Source: Enoplolaimus lenunculus (taxonomy: Eukaryota; Nematoda; Enoplea; Enoplida; Thoracostomopsidae). Taken from it: 64,000 nucleotides of DNA. The stretch is taken from NCBI GenBank assembly GCA_030248215.1, contig JASANG010001449.1, positions 96,331 through 160,330 of the forward strand. The letters are read 5' to 3'. Positions 45,450 to 56,817 of the stretch are shown piece after piece. Positions within the stretch are counted from its first letter, which is position 1; each line of letters begins with the position of its first letter. The translations under genes and the position numbers were made by a program. Below the pieces are notes generated by a model that saw only the letters and a program-made list of their open reading frames with translations, made no database searches and had not been told where the DNA came from.

Positions 45450-46330
45450 GGTAATATGCAAATTAGTTATTAGCTAACTATTCATTTATCGGTTTTGGAG
45501 GTAAGTAAGCAATTTCCTCAGATTCCTCGCACCCAAAAACCCTTCAGCCACCCTATAATTTTTGGAATAATTTAAAAAGGCCTAATTTTGTCTTGTCAAT
45601 TAAGCTAATATGCAAATTTATTATTAGCTAACTATTCCATTATTGGAGTTGGAGGTTTGTAAACAATTTATTCAGATTCCTCGCACCCAAAAACCTTCAG
45701 TGAAACCTAAAAATTATTGAAATAATTTAAAAAGTCATAGTTTTGCCTTGTTAATTAAGCTAATATCCAAATTAGGTATTAGCTAACTATTCAGTTATCG
45801 GTTTTGGATGTTTGTAAACTATTTATTTAAATTCTATGCACCTAAAAACCCTTTAGTGCTGAAATTATATTGCTTTTAACCTTAATAATTAGTGTAATAT
45901 TATAAAAAGTCCTAATTTAGACATATAACCTATACTAATATGCAAATTATCTATTAGCTAACTGCTCAATCATCGGGTTTGCAGGTTTGTAAACAGTCTA
46001 CGTAGATTCCTCGCACCCAAAAATCTTTTAATGCTAAAATTAGATTGCTTCTAACTGTAATAATTAGTGAAATATTATGGAAAGTCCTAATTTAGGCTTA
46101 TTTAATTATGCAAATTAGCCTGTAGCTACTAAACGGCTTGCAATTTTAAAACCCCAATGCGAGGTTAACACCCCAGGATAATTGGCTTTCAAACAAAAAA
46201 AGTTTATCAAAATCGGTTCAGCCGTTCCTGAGATTCTTTTCGGACGGACGGACATCCACCTTTCGACCCCCAAGTACAAAACATAAAACGCTTCGCGAAA
46301 CTCCGAGCTTCGCTCAACAAGATTAATATG
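45450..46330 (-). repeat. Tandemly structured repeat element (family L)
   Basis: About five units of roughly 160 bp, each with CTAATATGCAAATT, TTAGCTAACTATTC, TTGGAGGTTTGTAAAC and TTCCTCGCACCCAAAAA. The block closes with GGCTTTCAAACAAAAAAAGT and GGACGGACGGACATCCACC. It is the reverse of 28235-28750. Confidence 0.78.
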
Positions 46331-46569
46331 GGGTTAAGGATTACAGAGGCGCAATTGACTGACTAATTAAAACAAAAATAAAAGCTGCATTACCCACATA
46401 GCGTTGCATTTGATTGAACATAATGGCACACGACCACACACCTACATTTGTATACTATAACCTTGTTTAATTTATAATTGGCAAGTATAGTGAAGGCAGA
46501 TAACTATTGTGCAAATATGTTTTCTCGAACACAGTCCAGCCTGAACAACCAATCACAAACAGTTTGAAT

Positions 46570-47604
46570 CAGGGTTGTTTTTTCCGGAAAAAATTATGAT
46601 CGAAAAAAATGAATTTTTCATTTGTTTCAGGAAAACATCGAAAAAATGGAAAAAATCATTCTTTGTCTGAGTGATCGGTTAGCCAATCGTTAGCCGTCGT
46701 TTGCCCAAAACTGCTTGCATTTTGAAAGTTTTTGCATATTTAAGCTTCTGATCACCTCCTCTGATCATTCAATGCCCAAATCTGAAGTTTTGAAAAATTC
46801 AATTTTTGAGGCCACAAGTTCAGCCTCCTGGGACCCAAAAATTTTTTTTCTATAACTTGCACAAATTATATATAAATCAATGACTCGTTACGCAGACGCC
46901 TGAATGGGAAACGTTTAACGATATTCGTCTTAACTCAGCAACCTGTGTCAAATGGTATATAATTTGTATAATTTTTCGGCAAAAAATTTTGAGTTTGTGG
47001 AGGAATTTGGGACCTTAAAATTCGCATTTTTTTAAACTTTAAGTTTTGGCGTGGAATAATCAGAGGAAGCGCGCCAAACAAGTCACACTTGTTGTTTGTA
47101 AGTATATATTACATCCCAAGACACTTTTGGGTTATTTGAAACCAGAGCCTCTCAACTGCTGCAACCTCGGAAGCAAAGCGAGGTTGAAGCTAGACGTATT
47201 CTTGTGTTAAATCATACGGTAAAAGCAAGGTTTTAATTTTGAGCACTCTAACTTTGGCCCCACTGTCGACGAAACCTGGTGAGTGAACCGATCCAGTTGC
47301 ATATGTAGTTTTACAATGATTCTCGTGGCAAGCTTCAGTTCTGAAATCCATTTATATATTCAAATGCTGCAATTTTCGCTCTTTTCGAACATATAATGTG
47401 TTCTAGCGGACATTACACACGGTCACTCTTAATGTGTTGCATGAAAATTAGTTACAAGTCATCTAAAAACGTTATTTTATATGATATTTAGTTAGAAATT
47501 ATATTTAAGAATCGTTTAATATTTTTCTATTTTTTTCCATTTTTTCACGCCCCTCGGAAAAAATAGAAAAAACGGAAGAAAATTTTTTCCCGCCAACAAC
47601 CCTG
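46570..47604. mobile_element. hAT-like non-autonomous transposon with perfect 8-bp target duplication (family P)
   Basis: CAGGGTTGTTTTTTCCGG at the left and GCCAACAACCCTG at the right. GTTTGAAT lies on both sides (46562-46569 and 47605-47612). At 1,035 bp it is larger than the MITEs but has no transposase-like frame. The subterminal regions are rich in GGAAAAAAT / ATTTTTTCC. Confidence 0.92.
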
Positions 47605-47612
47605 GTTTGAAT

Positions 47613-48602
47613 TCTAACAGCTGTTTGATCTGTACAATTCTCCAATCAAAAGGAGCTTGTATTCCAGTAGTTGTCCATGTTGTCTCAAACAGTAATTGTC
47701 GTCTGGTTTGTCCAAATTGCCACTTGGAGCAAATAGCTGTTTAGACTACGACATATACTAATATCTCTTTCTGGAATGGCATATACTGTCATCAACCCTG
47801 CATGTACTGTTTACGCAAAATCATGCACAATACAAAGTGTTTAACAATTATTACACGTATGCGCAGATCAAAATCTTAACAAGACGAGCAAACACCTGGT
47901 AATAGAAAGCGAGTCTTATCGACGAGATTTGCCTCAAGTTTTAGGTTGAAACTAGAACACAAATGAAATACTAAATATTGATTTGATTTAGTAAAACAAA
48001 TTAATCGGTAAGGTTTACACAGTTTTATCGGCATTTTTAAGAACTTAACTTTAATAATGTGAATTGCTTGGCAATATGCTTATGCTACTGTTACGGCCGT
48101 GTTGTTTACATTGGCCTGAATAATTTTAATTACAAATATAACAGTAAACTTGTCTACAAATTTTTTAGCCAATTCTGTAATGAATTTGGCTTTATTGCCG
48201 CTTTGAGTAAATTGTCTTTTACGTAACTGTAGTTTAAGGCAATCGCAATGCGGTCGGCTACGGGGAACAAACTAAAATATATTCTCGCATCCCTCTATCG
48301 AATTTTAAATGTGTTGACAAAAGTAGTCAAGTTAAACATTAATATTGCGAATCGAGCAATATGTAGTAGATGACGTCGATTCAAAATTGAAAAATGTTTC
48401 GCTTTGCGTGAGGTTAAAAACAAACACCTGTCTTCCATGTATTATGAAACTGATAGAACTTCAAATGTTATGCGACACTATCGAGTCAAAGACGTCAAAA
48501 ATAAACTAACGATTATAACGCTCTTTTAGTATTTTGTCGAACCGTTAATACATGGTTAACGTTGAGGTTTAATTTGTGGTCAAAAACGGGGCTAGTAACT
48601 TT
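47613..48602. other. Unassigned sequence with a family A tail
   Basis: At 48066-48117 lies an isolated family A right end (AATATGCTTATGCTACTGTT ... TTTACATTGGCC). A worn family J-like phrase is near 47830-47890. No gene is seen. Confidence 0.45.
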
Positions 48603-48794
48603 GGCCGAAGTATAGAAGAGAGCCGTAATAGTAGTATAAAAGCATATTCCTAAGCCTACGCCAAAGTAAGTCTAGGCGTTAAAATGAACTTAGCGAGCTT
48701 ATACCTATAGCCTAAGCAAAAACTTCAAACTTAAGCGTACTGCTCTATTGCAGTCCAGCAGAAAAACGTTCTGCACCTCATCTCTACATTGGCC
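48603..48794 (+). mobile_element. Family A MITE
   Basis: GGCCGAAGTATAGAAGAGAGCC to CATCTCTACATTGGCC, keeping family A order. The core is diverged. Confidence 0.75.
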
Positions 48795-48900
48795 AAAAAT
48801 TTTCAGGAGGGCATACCAAGGTTTGCAACAATTGAACAGCAAGTTTGAAACTTTTCTAGGAGATGTGGGCAAAATTTTTCCAGCGGTCGCTGAGCCAATG
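48795..48900 (-). mobile_element. Family C fragment
   Basis: TTTTCAGGAGGGCATACCAAGG, AGCAAGTTTGAAAC and AAAATTTTTCCAGCGG keep family C order in reverse. A frame overlapping this is not a gene. Confidence 0.5.
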
Positions 48901-49529
48901 TGTAGTGGTCTTTAAAGCGTACCTGCATCCCATTACAAACAGACAAGATTTAAAGAACCTTGCGAGCGAAGCGAACGAAAAATTTGCGTATTTTCTTAAT
49001 TTATGTGATTTTTTATTTTCCTGCCCTAAAATTGTAGTTTTGGAGGGTTTTCGGGGGTTTGTCCCGCGTGCCTGCACGTCAAAAATAGTTCAAAAACAAA
49101 AAAAGACGTATTCTTTATTTAGAATAAACTAAAAATTGTCGACCCGAAATCATTTATTGAAACCTTAAATACTTTAAAGCTTACGCATTTTACATTGTTC
49201 AGAGTTAAAATTTTTTAAGGATTTAGATATAAATTTCAGCTACTTAACAGAACAAAGAGTATTAAGCTGAATTAAGCTTAAGGCGATAAACTGATTGTTG
49301 TGATGATGAAACATACCTAAAACTGAGTTGAGTTATATTTAAAATAAAATGTTTCGTTGTTATTAAAACATGAAAGCTTAACGAAGACAACAGCTATCAA
49401 AGGTGACAGTAAACTTGCAATGAATTACGCGTATATCGAACTGAATTTGCTCCATAAAAATGATATATATAAACATCCGATTAACAGCTGAAAATAATTT
49501 GCCGTACTCAAGATTATATTGAGTGAGAG
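48901..49529. other. No gene or element seen
   Basis: Unassigned AT-rich sequence. A plus-strand frame ending near 49132 starts within the family C fragment and has no recognised domain. Confidence 0.4.
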
Positions 49530-49617
49530 CAGGGTACAACCAGAATTATAAAATACCGGAACCGGAAGGTTAAAACCGGTTTTTATACATAGGAATTTGA
49601 ATTCCGGTTGCATCCTG
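49530..49617. mobile_element. 88-bp hAT-like MITE (family D)
   Basis: CAGGGTACAACCAG at the left and CCGGTTGCATCCTG at the right enclose TACCGGAACCGG. The flanks AGTGAGAG and TGTGAGAT share GTGAGA in register. It is one of the smallest elements here. Confidence 0.75.
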
Positions 49618-49735
49618 TGTGAGATGGATAGATATACTATAATGTTCAGACTCAGAACTAAATATAATTTATGTACAAAGTTAATATTTTACCGTAACGC
49701 CGCTGTTTTGATTATTTTGCATCGCAATTCAGAAT

Positions 49736-49891
49736 CAGGCTCGTGGCAAACTCACGTTGCTAGTGAAGCGAAACTTTTTGGAGTGCAAGGGTTTTCAATG
49801 ACTTACAAGCAAGGTTGAAAATTTTTGGAGGTGGGGCCGAAAACCTTTTATGGTCAGTTAGCGAACCTGGCACCGTTCTGGCAACGGGCCC
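49736..49891 (-). mobile_element. Diverged hAT-like MITE (family C)
   Basis: CAGGCTCGTGGCAAACTCACG to GGCAACGGGCCC, with TTTCAATGACTTACAAGCAA and GGTTGAAAATTTTTGG inside. Confidence 0.65.
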
Positions 49892-49986
49892 GCTCATTAA
49901 AATTCCTGGTTACGCCATTAATCGCTCGAAAATGAACAAATTGTCACTAAACCATCACAACTTCCGCTATAGCCACCACGGGGGTG

Positions 49987-50350
49987 CAGTCGGGGGTGAA
50001 AAATACCGGAACCGGAGGTCAACGAAACTTGCCAGAGCCGAAGGTGAGGCGAAAATAGGTATAAAACGATGGTTAATTAGTTAATTTTAGCTAATATCTG
50101 CAATATGTTGTTAAGTTGTTTTTGGTTTTACGCTAATTTTCTGGAAAATTTCGGAAATTATTTCCTGAAAATTGTAACAAAAGTAAAACGCAACGCGCTA
50201 AACAGATAAATTTTGCAAAATTATACAAAATTTCGCTACCGAAATTGCCGGAACCGCCGACAAAAATTCTACCGAAGCTGGAACCAGAGCCGGAGGCCAA
50301 TTTTCTACCGGAGCTGGAGCCGGAGGCAGACCTCTGGTTGTACCCTGGCG
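49987..50350. mobile_element. CCGGAGCCGG-rich hAT-like MITE (family F)
   Basis: CAGTCGGGGGTGAAAAATACC at the left and GGTTGTACCCTGG at the right. The interior aligns with 12464-12783 (AACTTGCCAGAGCCGAAGG, TTTTACGCTAATTTTC, CGAAATTGCCGGAACC). Confidence 0.65.
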
Positions 50351-50917
50351 TCCACTGAAATCAGCCTAAAACCACTTTCTTGATGTTTAAATGTTGGTGA
50401 ACCCCCTTATGGTCGGCATATCATCCGCTAACGGTAGCATTGCTATGTCTAATATTATACAAAAATAGTCAATTCAAATTTGACCCCCCCCTAATTCCAG
50501 GCTCGCTGCGTGCCTCTTAAAACGCCCCTCCAAATGAAGCTACTCCACAATACTGCAGCCGTCGTTCAGACATCTGGTTTGGAGGATTACTTGTGTTCTG
50601 TATCATCCTAAGCAGGGCATCAACTGTAAAACGGTCCATACGGATCATCAGTCCCCAATAAAATTTTTCAAACCTTCAGAATATGACTGTACCCAGTAGA
50701 TATCATATAGTCGCATTCTACAGTGTTTATTTTAAAACTACTTCAACATTACCAATCTTTTAATACAGTAGCCGGAACCCGAATGCTTACATAGTGTTGA
50801 AACTGTATTTCGGTTTACAATTCAAATGATTTTCCGATCGCCTAATGACGCTAATTTTACCCAGACAACAGTTATTATGATTTGGCAAACAAGCAAAAAC
50901 AATTCAACTATAGTAAT

Positions 50918-51088
50918 CAGGCCCGTAGCCTACTCACCTTGCCAGGGGGGCTAAATATTTTTCAAGAGGGGCATTCAAGGATTTTTAATGATTTACAAGC
51001 AAGATTGAAAACTTTCTAAGCGAGGTCAAAATTTTACCGCGGGGGGGAGAGGCTGAGCCCCCCTCGCCCCCCCCCCTTGGCTACGGGC
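50918..51088 (-). mobile_element. hAT-like MITE (family C) inside X1
   Basis: CAGGCCCGTAGCC to GGCTACGGGCA. Flanks ATAGTAAT and ATGGTAAT match at 7 of 8. A C-run of about ten lies near 51064-51075. The copy at about 58082-58253 shows the element was inserted before the segment was duplicated. Confidence 0.82.
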
Positions 51089-51890
51089 AATGGTAATCCG
51101 CAAACACGTAGCCCGGATTTCAGTTAAGTATAACCCAACCCGTCATGTAAAAGAAACAAATACTTTGACCCTCAAGGATCCATAAGATTAATATTTCTAA
51201 AGTCTATTAAATGTGATTTTTTGTCTATAAATTTAGAGACTGGATATATTCGTACTATCTTTGTTTATCTCACATGTTGACATTTCAGCCATAATGAAAT
51301 ATATCCTGTAAAACTATAAACAGGCTTCACAAAAAGTTTGCCAGGTTCTTTAGTTTAACCAATATTCTTTGGTGCCGAAAAAACGTTGATGACCTACGAT
51401 TTTGGTTTATAAAATACGGCATATTACCTAAAATATACGAAAGAAAATTATTTTCAAACGTAGTTCCCGTATACTTGTATCACATGACAAATCCATGCCA
51501 TACTTTAATTTTTGTTTTGTGCTATTATGAATTGTATATAATACGTTTTCGCATGCGGTTGAAAATATAGCAAAATTAATTACAATCGTCACCTGAGGTA
51601 CTGCGCAGGCTATGAATGATTTGACTTTTAAAAAATGACGTTCGACGAATTAAATTACTATTTTATTAAGCATCCACATTTGATAACACGTGATGATAAA
51701 GCTTGTTGCAGCTGCACACACACTACATAGAGATGCATGTACCAGCTAAAGGCGGGCACAAACTTGCGAGGTTGTGTCAGGTAAAAATTCTGCATGCAGT
51801 ATTTGTAGTTTTATTGACGTATGAAAAAAGCGGAAAAAACCACTTTTTTCTGGTCGTTTCAATTTTTTCGGAAAACACCAGCCCTGCTTT

Positions 51891-52087
51891 GGAGGACTAA
51901 TGTAAACAACAGCGGCGGAACTGTATTATAAGCCTATTCCTTAAAGCCTAAGCCTAAGCCTAAGCCTAAGCCTAAGCCTAAGCCTAGGCCTAAGCCTAAG
52001 CCAAGCAAAAAAATTAGTCAAAAGCTAAAGCTTATTCTATTCTAGTCCCACAGAAAATGTTACGCCCCTGATCTTTGCGTGAGCCCC
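51891..52087 (+). mobile_element. Family A MITE inside X1
   Basis: GGAGGACTAATGTAAACAAC to GATCTTTGCGTGAGCCCC. It holds the longest telomere-type run in the window, about nine consecutive AAGCCT units with one variant, near 51947-52000. Counterparts are 56622-56817 (inverted) and 59055-59246. Confidence 0.88.
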
Positions 52088-53080
52088 GTGGAGGCACTTG
52101 GGCGACAGTACCTTCTAACAGTTACCAAAACAAAAATGATGTTTATTGCCGTTGAAATTATAAAAATTTCTCTTCAGCGTTGTTACGCAAGCAAACCAAT
52201 TAAAAGATAGCTTGGTGCATTTTTAGTTTTTCAAGCGCATTGTCTTCCCCCGAAACGAATGGTTCTTCAAGCAATAAGATTGTTGTATTGGGGTTGCAAA
52301 TGCTTGCTTCTGGCACTGGATTCTTCCATGAGTCACGATTGGTACTCTTAGGTTTAGGTGTAGGCTTTAATAGGCTTTTGACCAAAATCATAACAGAGAA
52401 CAATTTCGGGTTCCAATCAACACCTAGATTCACAGGGATATATTATATGTAGAAATGCATGTAATAGTTGTAGCACGTTTTTGAGTTCTTTCGAGATATG
52501 AACGCACCATGCTGCAATGCGTCAAGTGTGTGGCATGATCCGAACGAAGCGAAGCTACCGCGTGCAAAAAATTTTCGCTGTCTTGCTGCGCATGTGAACA
52601 CAGGACGACTGCACGTACACGCGGGGAATGACTGCGATAGCACGAGTTGCGCACGAGTTCGCAGTGCAAGTTATTGAATCGTGGCAACAGCACAACAGCG
52701 ATGTCCGAGCTGAGTGTTATTACGTAAAGCGAACTACGAAAACTGCGGATATGAAACTCGACATAATAGCAGAATAATTTTACTGCAGTTTGTGTTCTAA
52801 ATTTTAAACCTTACAATTAATTTTGTTTAAAATTTATATAACTTATCGCCCAACTGATAATAACTGCTACACGTCAGTGCCCAATTGAGAAAGTTCAAAA
52901 AAGGTGAACCCTGGCGACAAAAAAAGTAGAAAATAAAGCGTGCGAGTAAAACGAGCAAGAAACCTAACACAATTTTAGCACAGTTTTTGTCCTTGTTGGT
53001 AGTCTATAGAACAGAGTAGTCCCTGTCAATCTAGGTAGGAACTGGGACTTCAGACTTATTTACTAAAGCAGCTGGAAAAG

Positions 53081-53160
53081 CGAGCCTCCGGAGCGCGGAT
53101 CGAACTCTCAGCGTACGGACCCGCAAGCCAATACTCTACAACCCCGCCACGCAGCCCGCC
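53081..53160 (-). promoter_or_regulatory. tRNA-like segment in the left palindrome arm
   Basis: On the minus strand, GCTGCGTGGCGGGGTTGTAG, GTATTGGCTTGCGGGTCC and GAGTTCGATCC follow the order of a tRNA D arm, anticodon arm and T arm. Pairing is imperfect, so a tRNA-derived pol III relic is more likely than a working tRNA. Copies lie at 55550-55629 and 60244-60325. Confidence 0.5.
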
Positions 53161-53672
53161 TCTCCAACTACATTTTTCGCCGACTATATGTGTCGACCGT
53201 ATGCTGCCAGCTAGCGTTCATACAGTGCGCTGCACTATAGTGCATGTGCACATAATGGACAAACATGTCTCACATGCTTACAGCCCCCATTGAATCTGGC
53301 CAGAATAAACGCACATTTGAGAATGCGGTCACTTCTTCAAACACGATTTATGACGACATACAATTTTTACTATTAAAATCTGTTGCAAACTTTCGACGTA
53401 GTTCAACTGACAAACAAATATTCCTTGGTCGAACAGTCGTAAAACTTTAAGTCACACATGCTAATGCACCGTCCACTTTATAACGCGTACTGTGTGTGGA
53501 TTTTTGCATCGTCAATTGACGCTTGCCGTCGTATGATTCCTCATATTTGTTTCGTTGACGACATCTTATTGCTTGTTTTAATAGAAGCTGTCGATACCGT
53601 TTTAACATTCACAAATTTTATTTCTGAATATTTTCAGCTTAAAATTCATGATAGTAGTTGTAAATGGGGTAT

Positions 53673-55051
53673 CTCATAAACCGAAGTAACTACACTTGCG
53701 GTATTTGCAAAGCCGTCTGCTCAACAACTGCCATCTCAGTATTTGTTTCAATTTACGGTTAGGGTAGCCATATTTTAGACGGTAAATGTAGATGATTATG
53801 TGTTCAATGCAATTTACAACTAGGACTTCACGGTAGTTTATCGAAAAACATCTACTGTTAAATTTTGCCGTTCCATATACAACTACTCTAACATATAAAA
53901 TGTACCGCAAGCGTCAACGCTACCGACTTCAATTTCAATGCAAAAATTTGAAGCCTATTCTACATGCCTAAGCATAAAGTATGAGCCTATACCTAAATCA
54001 ACCTAATCGGCTAATGGTACAGATTGGAAAGCGTAATTATATATCCGTAAACTTCTCGTATACAAATAATCGTAAAACAATTAATAGTAGATTTACACTT
54101 TTGAGACGGCCTGGAGGTTTTCTTTTTTACGCAGAGTGATTCCGAAATTACAGCATCGCAAAGTTTTTTCTTAAATTTATCACCTACTAAACATTTTGGT
54201 AAACCTGAGCTTGATCAAGTATGGTGATAAAAATGTGGTTGTTGTTTAAAATTGCGGTAAGAAAAGGCAAGTGTGGCCTTTCGGCCCCATACCACACGAC
54301 ACATTTAAATGCTGCTTGTCCTGCTTTACCGTACTACTGAAACCATCTTATGGCTAGCAAAAAATCAGAACGTTATTCTAAGGTCTGCTGAAAATTCGTT
54401 TATCGTCTCTCACTCATTCTTCAGAAATTTCTACAATAAAATATCAAATAGATCTCCTCTAATAGCTCTTCCCTTGTATATGCATCCCTAGTTACCACCA
54501 ATATGAAATTTTAATTCAAAAATTCAAAAACTTTACACTGCTATATAAAAGCCCTAACAATACGGACATAAAACATCGAAAATATAAATGCTTAATGTTT
54601 AAAATGTTGAATTTTATACAGTCGAAGGCTTCGTATTTTATTGCACATACGTGCTTTCACATTGTGTACCCAAAGTTTGTTTTATACACTTTTTCAGTGT
54701 TTCAATATTTGTGATTGCTCGAAAGGGCCAACTTCCGTGGTGCAGTATTTGTGATTGTCCGAAACGGCAAACTTCCGTGCTGCAGTATTTGTAATTTTCC
54801 GAAAGGGCCAACTTCCGTGGTGCAGTATCTGTGATAGTCCGAAAGGGCCAACTTCCGTGTTTCAGTATTTGTGATTGCTCGAAAGGGCCAACTTCCGTGT
54901 TTCAGTATTTGTGATTCCTCGAAAGGGCCAACTTCCGTGCTTCAGTATTTGTAATTTTTCGAAAGGGCCAACATCCGTGGTGCAGTATTTGTGATTGTCC
55001 GAACGGGCCAACTTCCGTGGTGCAGTATTTGTGATGGGGGGCGAACCATAT
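53673..55051. repeat. Palindrome spacer
   Basis: Single-copy sequence between the two arms. The first 1 kb shows no gene; the last third is the 40-bp satellite. Confidence 0.75.
54702..55035 (+). repeat. 40-bp satellite, about eight units
   Basis: Each unit reads about CAGTATTTGTGATTGCTCGA followed by AAGGGCCAACTTCCGTGGTG. Units vary mainly at the TTG/TTT and GGTG/GTTT positions. The same satellite, reversed, closes the window at 63912-64000. Confidence 0.94.
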
Positions 55052-55549
55052 ACCATTACAACTATATCATGAATTTTAAGCTGAAAATATTCAGAAATAA
55101 AATTTGTGAATGTTAAAACGGTATCGACAGCTTCTATTAGGAAAAAACAAGCAAATAATGAACGAAACGAATATGAGATGCGTCGAGGCAAGCATCAAAT
55201 TAACGATGCAAAAATCACACACATACGCATTTATAAAGTGGACGGGTGCATTAGCATGTGTGACTTAAAGTTTACGATTCTTCGACCAAAGGAATATTTG
55301 TTTGTCAGTTGAACTACGTCGAAAGTTTGCAACAGAATTTAACAGAAAAATTGTATGTCGTCATAAATCGTGTTTATAAGCACACGCTTTCTCAATGTCG
55401 TTTATTCTGGCCAGTTAGATGGGGGCTGTAAGCAGGTGAGACATGTTTGTCCATTATGTGCACATGCACTATAGTGCAGCGCACTGTATGAACGCTAGCT
55501 GGCAGCATACGGTCGACACATATAGTCGGCGAAAAATGTAGTTGGAGAG

Positions 55550-55629
55550 GCGGGCTGCGTGGCGGGGTTGTAGAGTACTGGCTTGCGGGTCCGTACGCTG
55601 AGAGTTCGATCCGCGCTCCGGAGGCTCGC
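55550..55629 (+). promoter_or_regulatory. tRNA-like segment in the right palindrome arm
   Basis: Same sequence as 53081-53160 in opposite orientation, with GAGTTCGATCC as the box B-like motif. Confidence 0.5.
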
Positions 55630-56621
55630 TTTTCCAGCTGCTTTAGTAAATAATCCGAAGTCCCAGTTCCTACCTACGATTGAGCAGGATACTCTGTTCT
55701 ATAGACTACCAACAAGGACAAAAACTGTGCTAAAATTGTGTTAGGTTTCTTGCTCGTTTTACTCGCACGCTTTATTTTCTACTTTTTTTGTCGCCAGGGT
55801 CCACCTTTTTTGACTTTCTCAATTGGGCACTGACGTGTAGCAGTTATTATCAGTTGGGCGATAAGTTATATAAATTTTAAACAAAATTAATTGTAAGGTT
55901 TAAATTTAGAACACAAACTGCAGTAAAATTATTCCGCTATTATGTCGAGTTTCATTCCGGCAGTTTTCGTAGTTCGCTTTACGTAATAACACTCAGCTCG
56001 GACATCGCTGTTGTGCTGTTGCCACGATTACAATAACTTGCACTGCGAACTCGGTGCGCAACTCGTGCTATCGCAGTCATCTCGCGTGTACGTGCAGTCG
56101 TCCTGTGTTCACATGCGCAGCAAGACAGCGAAAATTTTTTGCACGCGGTAGCTTCGCTTCGTTCCATCACGTCACACACTTGACGCATTGCAGCATGGTG
56201 CGTTCATATCTCGAAAGAACTCAAAAACGTGCTACAACTATTACATGCATTTTTACATATAATATATCCCTGTGAATCTAGGTGTTGAATTGGAACCCGA
56301 AATTGTTCTCTGTTATGATTTTGGTCAAAAGCCTATTAAAGCCTACACCTAAACCTAAGAGTACCGATCGCGACCTCATGGAAGAATCCAGTGCCAGAAG
56401 CAAGCATTTGCAACCCCAATACAACAATCTTATTGCTTGAAGAACCATTCGTTTTGGGGGGAAGACAATGCGCTTGAAAAACTAAAAATGCACCAAGCTA
56501 TCTTTTAATTGGTTTGCTTGCATTAACAACGCTGAAGAGAAATTTTTATAATTTCAACGGCAATAAACATCATTTTTGTTTTGGTAACTGTTAGAAGGTA
56601 CTGTCGCCCAAGTGCCTCCAC

Positions 56622-56817
56622 GGGGCTCGACGCAAAGATCAGGGGGCGTAACATTTTCTGTGGGACTAGAATAAGAATAAGCTTCAGCTTTTGACTAATT
56701 TTTTTGCTTGGCCTGGGCTTAGGCCTAGGCTTAGGCTTAGGCTTAGGCTTAGGCTTAGGCTTTAAAGGAATAGGCTTAATAATACAGTTCCGCCGCTGTT
56801 GTTTACATTAGTCCTCC
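56622..56817 (-). mobile_element. Family A MITE inside the right arm
   Basis: Inverted counterpart of 51891-52087, with GGCTTAGG units in the core. The repeat count differs slightly from the left-arm copy. Confidence 0.88.

Larger units (their letters stand above)
50401..53171 (+). repeat. Segmental repeat copy X1
   Basis: It matches 57573-60336 in direct orientation from ACCCCCTTATGGTCGGCAT to CGCCTCTCCAACTAC with only scattered differences. It contains a family C MITE, a family A MITE and a tRNA-like segment. From 51136 it also pairs with the inverted copy at 55052-57569. Confidence 0.92.
51136..53672 (+). repeat. Left arm of a ~6.4-kb palindrome
   Basis: Reverse-complementary to 55052-57569 over about 2.5 kb, beginning at CCAACCCGTCATG and ending near AAAATTCATGATA. 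No gene was found in the arm; the frames in it have no recognised domain. Confidence 0.92.

Noticed and set aside
51947-52000. A true telomere or chromosome end
   Set aside because: The TTAGGC-type run is under 60 bp, lies inside a transposon, and unique sequence continues on both sides.
53458-53679. A reverse transcriptase-like FVDDIL motif in a short open frame
   Set aside because: The motif is isolated, no neighbouring conserved segment is present, and the corresponding part of the inverted arm does not keep it.
54702-55035. CRISPR-like regular 40-bp repeats
   Set aside because: The units are contiguous without unique spacers, in a eukaryotic, cas-free context; it is an ordinary satellite.
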